DNA of 64,000 nt from Paracrocinitomix mangrovi. Lineage in GTDB: Bacteria > Bacteroidota > Bacteroidia > Flavobacteriales_D > Crocinitomicaceae. The DNA lies in assembly GCF_019740355.2 (NCBI RefSeq), contig NZ_CP091819.1, forward strand, positions 3,162,001 to 3,226,000, read 5' to 3'. A program made the translations under genes and the position numbers. Position 1 is the stretch's first letter. Each line of letters begins with the position of its first letter. Below the pieces are notes generated by a model. That model saw only the letters and a list, made by a program, of their open reading frames with translations. It was not told the origin of the DNA and did not search any database. Positions 37,495-45,935 of this stretch are shown in pieces.

Positions 37495-38208
37495 GTGCAA
37501 AAACTAAGTATCATAATCCCTGTGTTTAATGAGGCTGCCACTATTGGAGATGTAATTCATGCTATGGATAAATTGCAATTGGTAGGCGGAATTGAAAAAG
37601 AAGTGATATTGGTGAATGATGCATCAACAGACAGTAGTAAAGGGATCATTGAAGAGGCTATCAAATCGGTTACTGTGAATATCAAGCATATTGATCACGC
37701 AGAGAATACCGGAAAAGGTGGAGCAATTCATACCGGAATTAAAGAAGCCAGTGGTGACTATACTATTATTCAGGATGCGGATTTAGAATTGGATCCTAAT
37801 GAGATCAATGACTTATTGCAGGTTGTTTTGGACAAGAAAGCAAATATCGTTTATGGTTCAAGATTCTTAAAAGAAAACCAAAAAGGAGGTACCAAATTAA
37901 GCAATATGGCAAATGGTTTTTTAACCCGATTGTCAAATGTAACTTTTGGAATTCGCATTACGGATATGGAGACATGTTATAAATTGGTACCTACTGAATT
38001 GTTTCAATCATTAAATCTTGTAGAAAAAAGGTTTGGTTTTGAACCTGAAATCACTGCTAAATTGGCCAAATCTAAAGAGCTTAAATGGGCTGAAGTTCCT
38101 ATTACTTATAATCCCAGAACCGAAGAGCAGGGGAAGAAAATTGGATGGAAAGATGGTTTTAGAGCAATTTGGTGTATTCTCAAATACGGCTTATCGAGAA
38201 AGCAGTAG
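37495..38208 (+). CDS. Glycosyltransferase family 2 (polyprenyl-phosphate sugar transferase-like)
   Basis: A 237-residue soluble GT-A enzyme related to dolichyl-phosphate mannosyl- and bacterial polyprenyl-phosphate glycosyltransferases. LSIIIPVFNEAATIGDVI opens the fold, VNDASTDSS holds the nucleotide-binding region, IIQDADLELDPNE carries the metal-binding DxD, and METCYKLVPTELF plus RFGFEPEITAKLAK are typical of the DPM1-like group. There is no C-terminal membrane anchor. The GTG at 37495 is preferred over GTG 37459. The sugar and acceptor are unknown. Confidence 0.88.
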   Translation: MQKLSIIIPVFNEAATIGDVIHAMDKLQLVGGIEKEVILVNDASTDSSKGIIEEAIKSVTVNIKHIDHAENTGKGGAIHTGIKEASGDYTIIQDADLELDPNEINDLLQVVLDKKANIVYGSRFLKENQKGGTKLSNMANGFLTRLSNVTFGIRITDMETCYKLVPTELFQSLNLVEKRFGFEPEITAKLAKSKELKWAEVPITYNPRTEEQGKKIGWKDGFRAIWCILKYGLSRKQ

Positions 38209-38256
38209 TTCGATAACATTTTTACATTTTTTAGCAATATCACATTGTTACATTCG

Positions 38257-38264
38257 TAACTTTG
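38257..38264 (+). promoter_or_regulatory. -7 box of the dCMP deaminase-ctpA-aquaporin operon
   Basis: TAACTTTG fits TAnnTTTG and lies 10 nt upstream of the ATG at 38275. Confidence 0.5.
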
Positions 38265-38274
38265 TGAGTTACTA

Positions 38275-38709
38275 ATGGAAACAAGGGTGGACAGCAAACA
38301 ACAAAAATATGATGAGGCTTATTTGCGCATGGCACAAGAGTGGGCAAAACTGTCTTATTGCAAAAGAAAACAAGTAGGATCCTTAATTGTGAAAGATAAA
38401 GCCATCATCTCTGATGGATATAATGGAACCCCTTCTGGTTATACAAATTGTTGTGAAGATGATGAAGGAGATACTCACTGGTATGTTTTACACGCAGAGG
38501 CAAATGCCATTCTTAAGGTCGCTAAGTCCACTCAAAGTGCAGATGGAGCGACCCTGTATATTACCTTGTCTCCTTGTAAGGAATGTAGTAAATTGATTAT
38601 TCAAGCTGGAATTAAAAGAGTGGTATATCACGTTAAATACAAAGATGATTCGGGGATTAATTTTCTTGAAGAGTACGGAATCGACGTGAAACACATAAAA
38701 GAAATATAA
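38275..38709 (+). CDS. dCMP deaminase family zinc enzyme (ComEB-like)
   Basis: A 144-residue zinc-dependent deaminase, most likely converting dCMP to dUMP for thymidylate synthesis. The zinc and catalytic site is complete: HAEANAIL with the histidine ligand and proton-shuttling glutamate, and SPCKECSKLI with the two cysteines. The N-terminal AQEWAKLSYCKRKQVGSLIV and SDGYNGTPSGYTNCCED match ComEB/dCMP deaminases. Its stop codon shares a base with the ATG of the next gene (TAATG). Confidence 0.92.
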   Translation: METRVDSKQQKYDEAYLRMAQEWAKLSYCKRKQVGSLIVKDKAIISDGYNGTPSGYTNCCEDDEGDTHWYVLHAEANAILKVAKSTQSADGATLYITLSPCKECSKLIIQAGIKRVVYHVKYKDDSGINFLEEYGIDVKHIKEI

Positions 38710-40322
38710 TGGAGGAAAATAAAAGAAGCTTATTGTTTATTGTTCCAATTTTGATGGGAGGATTTTTGGCGCTGGGTATTTGGTTAGGAAGTATGTTTAC
38801 TCCTGTAAGCGTAATGTCTAACCCAGTTGTTGAGAATACAACAAAATTCAATACCATTCTTGAGTTGATTGAGGATAAATATGTTGATTCTGTTGATCAT
38901 GATTTATTAATTGAAAGCTCAATTGAGGGTATGATTAAAAAACTTGATCCTCATTCTTCATATATACCTGCTTCAGATTTAGAGTCAGTAAATGAACAAT
39001 TGTATGGAAGTTTTGGAGGTGTTGGAATTCGTTTTTTAATTCATGAAGATTCATTGGTGGCAACACACATTTTACCGGGTGCACCGTCAGAAAGAGCCGG
39101 ACTTTTACCGGGAGACAGAATAATTGAAATTGATGGGGAAGACGTAACTGATGGGACATTGACTAACCTGGATGTAACAGAAAAGTTAAAAGGAAGAGCA
39201 GGCTCAGCTGTTAAAGTAAAAGTGTACAGAAAAGGGATCACTAAGGATTTATCGATTACAAGAGGAACTATTCCTTTGAGCAGTATTGATGCTGCAATAA
39301 TGTTGGATAGTGAAGTTGGATTTATCAAGTTAAACGGCTTTACAAGTCAATCTTATAATGAATTTCATGATGCTGCTGCTGCATTGAAACAAAAAGGGAT
39401 GAAGAAAATGATCTTTGACCTTAGAAACAATGGCGGTGGGTTGATGAGTGCCGCTACAGATATTTGTGATGAGTTTTTAAAGTCGGGGAAATTAATTGTT
39501 TATACAGAAGGAAGAACATCTGGTAAAACAGAGTATCACTCAAGTTCAAAAGGAATTTTGGAGGATATTGAGGTGATTGTTTTAATCAATTCGCTTTCGG
39601 CATCTGCCAGTGAAATTGTAGCAGGAGCTATTCAGGATAATGACAGAGGTTTAATAATGGGGAGAAGATCATTTGGTAAAGGATTAGTGCAGGATCAAAG
39701 TGAATTTACAGATGGAAGTGCTTTGCGATTGACTATTTCAAGATACTATACTCCAAGTGGAAGAAGTATTCAAAAGCCATATGGTGACGATATAGATTAC
39801 GAAAATGATTACTGGAACAGAATTGAAAGCGGAGAGTTACTGAACGAAGACAGTATAAAACTTGATGAGAATTTGAAGTTCAAAACTATTGGTGGCAGAA
39901 CTGTTTATGGTGGAGGTGGAATTTATCCGGATGATTTTATTCCAAACGATACAGCCGGAGCATCTTATTACCTAACATCATTGTATTACAAAAATGCTTT
40001 CAATCATTTTGCCATCAAATACTTGGATAAAGAACGAGAGAATTTAAAGGATTTTGACAAGTTCAATAGTTCGTTTAATGTAGACAACAACATGTTTAAT
40101 GACTTTATTAAATATGCAAGCAAATTGGGTGTTGAAGAAAATCCAATAGATATTGTTACTTCCAGATCAACTATTAAAAACCGAATCAAAGCAGAGATTG
40201 CCAGACACATTTGGCAAGACAACGGTTACTATATGATCTATGTTCAAAATGACATGGACGTACAAGAAGCGCTTAAAAAGTTCAGATCAGGTAAATCACT
40301 GGTGTCAATGCTAATAGAATGA
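38709..40322 (+). CDS. ctpA: C-terminal processing peptidase, S41 family
   Basis: A 537-residue envelope serine protease. One hydrophobic N-terminal segment (about 8-30) targets it to the periplasm. A PDZ domain (about 85-165, YGSFGGVGIRF, PGAPSERAGLLPGDRI) recognises C-termini, and the S41 domain has FDLRNNGGGLM, catalytic serine in SLSASASEI (near 300) and lysine in SFGKGLVQ (near 322). It overlaps the upstream gene by 1 nt and the downstream aquaporin gene by 4 nt (ATGA), so the three form one translationally coupled unit. Confidence 0.93.
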   Translation: MEENKRSLLFIVPILMGGFLALGIWLGSMFTPVSVMSNPVVENTTKFNTILELIEDKYVDSVDHDLLIESSIEGMIKKLDPHSSYIPASDLESVNEQLYGSFGGVGIRFLIHEDSLVATHILPGAPSERAGLLPGDRIIEIDGEDVTDGTLTNLDVTEKLKGRAGSAVKVKVYRKGITKDLSITRGTIPLSSIDAAIMLDSEVGFIKLNGFTSQSYNEFHDAAAALKQKGMKKMIFDLRNNGGGLMSAATDICDEFLKSGKLIVYTEGRTSGKTEYHSSSKGILEDIEVIVLINSLSASASEIVAGAIQDNDRGLIMGRRSFGKGLVQDQSEFTDGSALRLTISRYYTPSGRSIQKPYGDDIDYENDYWNRIESGELLNEDSIKLDENLKFKTIGGRTVYGGGGIYPDDFIPNDTAGASYYLTSLYYKNAFNHFAIKYLDKERENLKDFDKFNSSFNVDNNMFNDFIKYASKLGVEENPIDIVTSRSTIKNRIKAEIARHIWQDNGYYMIYVQNDMDVQEALKKFRSGKSLVSMLIE

Positions 40323-41056
40323 GAATAATATTAGGGGAGTTTATCGGGACATTTATCCTGGTATTTATTGGATGCGGCTCAATAGCTTTTGCCACGTATG
40401 TTTACCCAATTTCATTACCCGTAATTGCATCAATTTGGGGATTGGCGGTTTTTACCGGAATAATGTCAAGTGCTAAACTTTCTTCCGCTCATCTCAATCC
40501 TGCAGTTACTTTGGCTTTTGTTGGTCTTAAAAAAACCGGTACTAAAGAGATTCCATTGTATTTTTTAGGGCAGATTTTGGGATCATTTTTAGCAGCAATT
40601 CTGCTCTTTATACTCATACAGTCTAATATTTCAGATGCATGGACATTTGAAAGTGCCAGGATGTTTGGCGAGTATTATGGCTCAGAGCCTAGTACTGACT
40701 TTGAAATTTTTCCATTTATGGCTGAGTTTGGAGGTACTTTTTTATTGATGTTGGGAATTTTAATCATCACTTCATTTAAGTACAAATCTGAGTTGCCAAG
40801 CGTAGCTTTTTTGATAGGAGTGCTTTTAACGGTATTGATAATTGTTTTCGCGCCTTATTCGCAAGCTGGTTTTAATCCTGCAAGAGATTTTATTCCTCGA
40901 TTAGTAAGTTATTTACAAGGATGTGATTTTGCTTTTGATTACAACAATTTAGCCTGGTTGACAGTTTATATCTTGGCTCCAATTTTAGGCGCAATTGTCG
41001 GCGCTATTATTTATATGTTGATTAAAAAGAGCAAAAAAAATCCTGCCCAAAATTGA
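40319..41056 (+). CDS. MIP family channel (aquaporin/glycerol facilitator)
   Basis: A 245-residue membrane channel with six TM segments and two half-helices. The first NPA box is in SAHLNPAVTLAF and the second in GFNPARDFIPR; the aspartate after the second NPAR is the mark of glycerol-conducting members, so GlpF-like activity is plausible while water transport is not excluded. It starts inside the end of ctpA (ATGA overlap). No glycerol kinase is nearby. The 3' end of the gene contains the terminator hairpin of the convergent Na/Pi gene. Confidence 0.9.
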   Translation: MRIILGEFIGTFILVFIGCGSIAFATYVYPISLPVIASIWGLAVFTGIMSSAKLSSAHLNPAVTLAFVGLKKTGTKEIPLYFLGQILGSFLAAILLFILIQSNISDAWTFESARMFGEYYGSEPSTDFEIFPFMAEFGGTFLLMLGILIITSFKYKSELPSVAFLIGVLLTVLIIVFAPYSQAGFNPARDFIPRLVSYLQGCDFAFDYNNLAWLTVYILAPILGAIVGAIIYMLIKKSKKNPAQN

Positions 41057-41063
41057 GCAGGAT
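41032..41063 (-). terminator. Terminator of the Na/Pi cotransporter gene, inside the aquaporin 3' end
   Basis: ATCCTGC (41040-41046) pairs with GCAGGAT (41057-41063); on the minus strand the stem is followed by a T-run (complement of the A-run ending at 41040). The hairpin overlaps the last codons of the aquaporin gene. Confidence 0.8.
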
Positions 41064-41085
41064 ATATAGTTTAAGTCTTTATTGA

Positions 41086-43509
41086 TTAGTTAATCTTTCC
41101 TGTAATTGCTTCTGAAACATTTATAATGTGATCACCAACTTTTTCAAGTGAAGAGAAGATGTTACTAAACACCATTCCGCTTTCCATATTAAAGTCAGGA
41201 TTTTGCATGTTTTCTAAATGCTCTTTTCTCAATTCATTTCGCTTTTTATTGATTTGATGCTCAGCTAATTGAGCAGGTTCAATAGAAACTGCTTCCCATT
41301 CAGCATTTAAGTTATCAATCATTATTTCAAAGGCGCCATCAACCAATTTCAACATCTCAAAAATGTTAGCTCTTTGTTCTGGTAAGAAGTATAATTTTTG
41401 TTCGTCCTTACGCTCCAATGTTTTTGAAATTTGATAGAAAATATCTCCAATTCTTTCCAAATCATTAACTATAGCATTCATTGAACGAACTCTCTGAGCT
41501 GTTTCTGCAGTCATTTCACCTTGAGAAACTTTTGAAAGGTAATTGGCAACCTCAATTTCTACGCGGTCAGTAATCTCTTCATACTTAGCAATTTTCTCAT
41601 GAAGCTTCCCTTTAGCTTTTTTGTTTTGTTCAACCAATAGTTTTTTCATGAAACCTGCCATTCTAGAAGTAATTTCACCAAATTTCGCAACTTCTTTTTT
41701 AGCTTCTAAAATTGAAAGGTCAGGCGTTCCCATCATTCCGGTACCAATATAATCCAGGTGGAATTCTTCATCAATTGCACCTCTAGAACGTACAGTTTTT
41801 TCAGCCAGTTTTACCAATTTAGGTACAAACCAAACTAATACTAATACGTTGGCAATGTTAAATGCAGAGTGGAAAATAGCAAGTCCTTCATTAGCATCTT
41901 CCGGGTTTGAGAAAGGATCACCATCAACAAAATAAGCTACTCCCTTGAGGAATAATTGGAAAACCAGAACGCACCAAATAACTCCAATAATATTGAATAA
42001 AGCATGGATTCTTGCTGCACGTTTGGCATGTACGTTTCCAATTAATGCAGCCAATTGTGCAGTAATAGTAGTTCCAATGTTTTCACCTAAAATCATAGCA
42101 GCTGCTACTTCAAACGGAAGAACACCTCCACCAACAAGTGTCATTGTCAATGCCATGGTAGCGGAAGAGGATTGAATTAATACAGTGGCAAGGGTACCTA
42201 ATCCAATAAACATTAAAGTACCTAATAAGCCAGAATCTTTATAGTCAACAAAGAATTGGATCAAAGGAGAATCCGCTCCAATATCCGGCACATTGTCTTT
42301 TAAGAATCCAAGTCCCATAAAAAGCAATGAGAAACCAATAATTACTGAAGCCCAATTCCTTACCGAACTTTTACCAAAGAACAACAATGGAGCACCAAAT
42401 GCTATTAAAATTAAAGCGTAAGCACCAATATCTACTTTGAATCCAAACAATAAAATCAACCAGGCCGTCATGGTGGTACCAATGTTAGCACCCATAATAA
42501 CCCCGGTAGCCTGTTTAAGATTCATTAATCCGGCGTTTACAAAACTCACTGTCATCACAGTAGTAACTGAAGAAGACTGCACAATTGAAGTAATCCCTAA
42601 TCCGGTAAAAATTCCTGAAATTCTGTTTGAAGTAATTGATCCAAGCATGTTTCTTAATCTTGAACCAGCTGCTTTCTGCAATCCTTCAGACATGATTTTC
42701 ATACCATAAATGAACATCCCTAAAGAACCTAAAAGCACTAATAATTTGAATATTCCCCAGCTACGTTTAGTTTCAAACTTGCTTTCTTTTGACCAGATGT
42801 GTTTGCCATCTACAACTAATCCTATTTTGTAAATGTATTTTTCACCACCAACAAGATCTTTTTCTTTGATTTTTACTTTGTTGATGTCTATTTTATCTTT
42901 TACCTGCCATTTACCTTTTTCAGGATTAAGTTCATTTTGTTTTTTTCCAATTTTGGTATTCCATTGTACTATGTAATAGGCATCAGGAAAATAGCTTAAA
43001 ATTTCACTTAGTGCTCCATATTCAATTGCCCAAAAAATCTCTACGCTTTCTTCTTTTCCTTTGGCACCATTATTTTTAAATATGTTTTGTGAAAGGGTAT
43101 GACAAAGTTCAATTTCGTTGTTATAAACTATTTCATCTTCGCTAGATCCACTTCCAATTTGATAATCAAAAAACAGATTTTCTGTAAGACTTTCAAATAC
43201 AATAGCCGTATCAGCTGCCGGAACAACCTTTTCAATCCAATTTTCTTGATTTTTGGACTTTAACTTAATACCAATAAATGAATCTTCTGTATTATCAGTT
43301 TTCCAGGTAAAAGTAAGATTCCCGGTTTCTAATAATTTAAGTGTTCGATTATCCTCTGCATTGACAAAATTAAAATCAAGGTGCTTTAATTTTAATAAAG
43401 GTTGAGTTTGAATTGTCTGTTGTAGTGAGTCTGCAGGATTAATTTGAGATGCCCCTATAAAAGGTATTAAAAAGGCAATAATTGCAAGAATTATTAATGG
43501 CTTTCTCAT
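41086..43509 (-). CDS. Na+/phosphate cotransporter with extracytoplasmic N-terminal domain and PhoU-like tail
   Basis: An 807-residue membrane transporter of the NptA/YjbB family for phosphate or related anions. A signal-like segment (1-20) and about 230 residues of beta-rich extracytoplasmic material (with FTWKTDNTEDSFIGIKLK and Fn3-like strands) precede the transporter, which is not standard for the family. The Na/Pi domain, about 250-560, shows duplicated QSSS motifs (ITSIVQSSSVTTVMTVSF and VLIQSSSATMALTMTLV), each followed by an (M/L)GxNIGTT loop. About 580-800 is a PhoU-like helical domain. The upstream region has TTAACA-like repeats next to the -7 box, suggesting phosphate control. Confidence 0.92.
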   Translation of the reverse strand: MRKPLIILAIIAFLIPFIGASQINPADSLQQTIQTQPLLKLKHLDFNFVNAEDNRTLKLLETGNLTFTWKTDNTEDSFIGIKLKSKNQENWIEKVVPAADTAIVFESLTENLFFDYQIGSGSSEDEIVYNNEIELCHTLSQNIFKNNGAKGKEESVEIFWAIEYGALSEILSYFPDAYYIVQWNTKIGKKQNELNPEKGKWQVKDKIDINKVKIKEKDLVGGEKYIYKIGLVVDGKHIWSKESKFETKRSWGIFKLLVLLGSLGMFIYGMKIMSEGLQKAAGSRLRNMLGSITSNRISGIFTGLGITSIVQSSSVTTVMTVSFVNAGLMNLKQATGVIMGANIGTTMTAWLILLFGFKVDIGAYALILIAFGAPLLFFGKSSVRNWASVIIGFSLLFMGLGFLKDNVPDIGADSPLIQFFVDYKDSGLLGTLMFIGLGTLATVLIQSSSATMALTMTLVGGGVLPFEVAAAMILGENIGTTITAQLAALIGNVHAKRAARIHALFNIIGVIWCVLVFQLFLKGVAYFVDGDPFSNPEDANEGLAIFHSAFNIANVLVLVWFVPKLVKLAEKTVRSRGAIDEEFHLDYIGTGMMGTPDLSILEAKKEVAKFGEITSRMAGFMKKLLVEQNKKAKGKLHEKIAKYEEITDRVEIEVANYLSKVSQGEMTAETAQRVRSMNAIVNDLERIGDIFYQISKTLERKDEQKLYFLPEQRANIFEMLKLVDGAFEIMIDNLNAEWEAVSIEPAQLAEHQINKKRNELRKEHLENMQNPDFNMESGMVFSNIFSSLEKVGDHIINVSEAITGKIN

Positions 43510-43532
43510 TTATTAGTCATTTGATATTTGCA

Positions 43533-43540
43533 CAAATTTA
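43533..43540 (-). promoter_or_regulatory. -7 box of the Na/Pi cotransporter gene
   Basis: The minus strand reads TAAATTTG, a perfect TAnnTTTG, 23 nt upstream of the ATG at 43509. The nearest TTAACA-like repeat begins 23 nt further upstream, about where a -33 element would end, as in activator-dependent promoters. Confidence 0.55.
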
Positions 43541-43563
43541 ATGTAAGTACTGCTCAGTATTTG

Positions 43564-43590
43564 ATAACGTACATTAAGCTTGTGTTAACT
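43564..43590 (+). promoter_or_regulatory. Putative Pho box upstream of the Na/Pi gene
   Basis: Three hexamers, ATAACG (43564), TTAAGC (43574) and TTAACT (43585), repeat with 10 and 11 bp steps. This is the spacing of OmpR/PhoB-family operators, and TTAACA-like repeats are the known B. subtilis PhoP site. It lies between the divergent Na/Pi (minus) and response-regulator (plus) genes. The rest of the 43510-43786 gap holds no gene. Confidence 0.5.
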
Positions 43591-43786
43591 TAAGTCAGGC
43601 AAAGATAAAACAGCTACCTCTAATTACTGTATTAAAGATGGATAAAAAGTTTAACTATGTACAATAAGACGAATTATTTAGAAGAAAATAAAGTTTTACC
43701 CCTTGGCCCATAGGTGATTAAAGTGATGTGTTTTAGAATTCGTCAATAATATTTAACTTAGGATTCAAGAAAACAATTGATAATAA

Positions 43787-44467
43787 ATGAAAAAAACCGT
43801 CCTGATTATAGATGACGAACCTGATATCAGAGTATTGCTAAAGTACAATATTGAAAAGGAAGGATTTGTTGTTGTGGAGGCGTCAAACGGACCGGAAGGA
43901 ATAGAAGTTGCACAAAAGGTTTCACCTGATCTTATTTTATTAGATGTGATGATGCCTGGGATGGACGGAATTGAAACGTGTGAGAAAATCAAAAGTATTC
44001 CTGCTTTGGAAAATACCATTATATGCTTTTTAACTGCTAGAGGAGAAGATTACTCACAATTAGCAGGTTTTGAAGCTGGAGCAGATGATTACATTGTTAA
44101 GCCAATCAAGCCTAAAATTCTAATCAGTAAAATTGTTGCTCTGTTCAGAAGAGTGGATTCTTCAACTGCAAGTTTGCAGCAAGATGACGTAATAGGCTCT
44201 TTGACTTTGGATAGGGAAAAGTATGTAGTTATTAAAAATGATGAAGCTTTGACTTTGCCTAGAAAGGAGTTTGAGTTGCTGTCATTATTAATGTCAAAAC
44301 CCGGAAAAGTATTTAAACGAGATGAAATAATGAATCGCGTTTGGGGAACAGATGTCATTGTGGGTGATCGTACAATTGATGTTCACGTGAGAAAACTAAG
44401 GAAGAAAATTGGAGATGAGTTTATAGAAACCATCAAAGGAGTTGGATATAAATTTGTTAATGTATAA
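43787..44467 (+). CDS. OmpR/PhoB-type response regulator 1
   Basis: A 226-residue two-component response regulator. The receiver domain (1-120) has the acidic pair Asp9-Asp10 in IDDEPD, phosphoacceptor Asp53 in LLLDVMMPG, and Lys105 in YIVKPIKP. The C-terminal winged-helix DNA-binding domain (about 130-226) contains LPRKEFELLSLLMSKPGKVF and GDRTIDVHVRKLRKKIG. No sensor kinase is adjacent. A paralogue at 49065 shares roughly half its residues by eye. Position beside the Na/Pi gene and putative Pho boxes suggest a PhoB-like role, but partner kinase and signal are unknown. Confidence 0.93.
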   Translation: MKKTVLIIDDEPDIRVLLKYNIEKEGFVVVEASNGPEGIEVAQKVSPDLILLDVMMPGMDGIETCEKIKSIPALENTIICFLTARGEDYSQLAGFEAGADDYIVKPIKPKILISKIVALFRRVDSSTASLQQDDVIGSLTLDREKYVVIKNDEALTLPRKEFELLSLLMSKPGKVFKRDEIMNRVWGTDVIVGDRTIDVHVRKLRKKIGDEFIETIKGVGYKFVNV

Positions 44468-44470
44468 ATA

Positions 44471-44502
44471 AAAAAAGGCCTTCATCACTGAAGGCCTTTT
44501 TT
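44471..44502. terminator. Bidirectional terminator after response regulator 1
   Basis: GGCCTTCA (44477-44484), loop TCAC, TGAAGGCC (44489-44496), with A-run to the left and T-run to the right. It serves the response regulator and the convergent lipoprotein gene. Confidence 0.92.
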
Positions 44503-44530
44503 CTTTGGGTTTATTATTTTAATCTAACTA

Positions 44531-45760
44531 CTAAAGAGCTTTAGTCCATCCAGTAGTCCATCCTGAATCAGCTCCAGTTCCAGTTCCGTCAACTGCAGCA
44601 GCTCCCATAGTAGCAGCATTTGTAGAATCAGTACCAGTAGTTGCAGAAACAACAATATCAGTAGTAACGTTTGTTGTAGTTACACCAGAAATATCTAACG
44701 TTCCAGCTGTTACATTTGCAACAGTTACATCATGTTGAATATCAATTCCTGTAGCGCAATCCTCAATTAAGATGTTTGAAAGGATACCAGCAGTTCCTTC
44801 TCTTAATTTAATTCCAACTTTTCCAGCTGAAACTCCTCTTCCCATGATTGTAATTTTAGAAAGAGTTGGAGAAGACATTGGTGAAGCAGAGTTATTATCT
44901 CCGTTGTTATCAGCTTCGATACCTCTATCACCAGTTGTAGGATCTTGTTCTACGATCCAGTTTTCACCAGTTCCTGACCATCCGTGAGTCCAGTCAAATG
45001 AATCATCTCCGTTTCCAGTAGACAAAGCATAAGTTAAGCTAACTGTTCCACCAAAGAATTCAAATCCATCATCATTTCCTCTATATGCTTGTAAGTGGTG
45101 TAATGTAGTTCCTGAACCAACTCCGTTAAAAGAGAAACCGTTCAATTCGTTGTTTACAGACAATAATTTACCTGCATATTCAACTCTTACATAACACATT
45201 GTTCCTGAATTATCAGCAGCATCAGTACCACCATAAGTTCCAGTTCCACCTTCACCTTCAGCAGTAGCACCAGTGTTGATTGGAGCATATCCATTTAAGA
45301 TAATTCCTCCCCAGTCTCCAGCAGCTGGAGTAGAAGAAACAGGAGTAAATACGATTGGATCAGTAGCTGTTCCACAAGCGTTAATTTTACCTCCTTGAGA
45401 GATAGCTAAAAATGGTACTGTTCCGTCATCAGCAGTGTAAACTGTAGTACCTGCATCAATTGTTAATGTAGCACCATCACCAACGAAAACACCTCCTGAT
45501 AATAACCAGTTTGAGTTTGCATCTAAAGTGTAGTCCTCAGTTAAAGTCCCAGTGATTTGCTTGTAAACTGTTCCACTGTACTCAACCTCAGTGTACCATG
45601 AAGGGTAAACACAAGGATTGTCCGGATCATCTTTTTTAGCTTCTGGATTGTAGTTTGTTGCATTAACATCTGTACATCCTTTCTTTTTACATGAAGGAGT
45701 AACGAATGCGATTCCTCCTATTAATAGTGCACCAACTATGGCTGTTCTGTTTAATTTCAT
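44531..45760 (-). CDS. Beta-helix-like lipoprotein paired with a TonB receptor
   Basis: A 409-residue lipoprotein with the lipobox VTPSC followed by KKKGCTD. The segment GCTDVNATNYNPEAKKDD is a small motif common at the start of Bacteroidota surface proteins. The body is a Gly/Thr/Asn-rich repeat protein (VFVGDGATLTIDAGTTVYT, GGDWGGIILNG-like strands, NDDGFEFFGGTVSL) compatible with a right-handed beta-helix. It contains no enzyme motif I recognise. It is downstream of the TonB receptor on the same strand but separated by a terminator and by its own repeat-rich operator, so it likely has an independent promoter. A role in phosphate-ester capture is only inference. Confidence 0.8.
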   Translation of the reverse strand: MKLNRTAIVGALLIGGIAFVTPSCKKKGCTDVNATNYNPEAKKDDPDNPCVYPSWYTEVEYSGTVYKQITGTLTEDYTLDANSNWLLSGGVFVGDGATLTIDAGTTVYTADDGTVPFLAISQGGKINACGTATDPIVFTPVSSTPAAGDWGGIILNGYAPINTGATAEGEGGTGTYGGTDAADNSGTMCYVRVEYAGKLLSVNNELNGFSFNGVGSGTTLHHLQAYRGNDDGFEFFGGTVSLTYALSTGNGDDSFDWTHGWSGTGENWIVEQDPTTGDRGIEADNNGDNNSASPMSSPTLSKITIMGRGVSAGKVGIKLREGTAGILSNILIEDCATGIDIQHDVTVANVTAGTLDISGVTTTNVTTDIVVSATTGTDSTNAATMGAAAVDGTGTGADSGWTTGWTKAL

Positions 45761-45830
45761 TTCAATACTTTTTTCGAATTAACTTGATACAAATTTCGGA
45801 CAATTAAACGACCAACTATTTATGCTCAAG

Positions 45831-45879
45831 TTATACTTGTGTTAATTAATAGTGACCAGTAATTAATGTTTAGTTAACA
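45831..45879 (+). promoter_or_regulatory. Putative Pho box upstream of the beta-helix lipoprotein gene
   Basis: Hexamers TTATAC (45831), TTAATT (45842), GTGACC (45852, weak), TTAATG (45863) and TTAACA (45874) recur at 11, 10, 11 and 11 bp. The array lies about 70-120 nt upstream of the ATG at 45760 and touches the TonB-gene terminator. The gap 45761-45935 holds no gene. Confidence 0.5.
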
Positions 45880-45910
45880 AAAAAAACCTTGCAGTATTTC
45901 GTGCAAGGTT
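45879..45910 (-). terminator. Terminator of the TonB receptor gene
   Basis: AACCTTGCA (45885-45893) and TGCAAGGTT (45902-45910) pair; on the minus strand the stem is followed by a T-run, 26 nt after the receptor stop codon. Confidence 0.88.
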
Positions 45911-45935
45911 TTTGTTATTCAATTAGTTATCAGAA

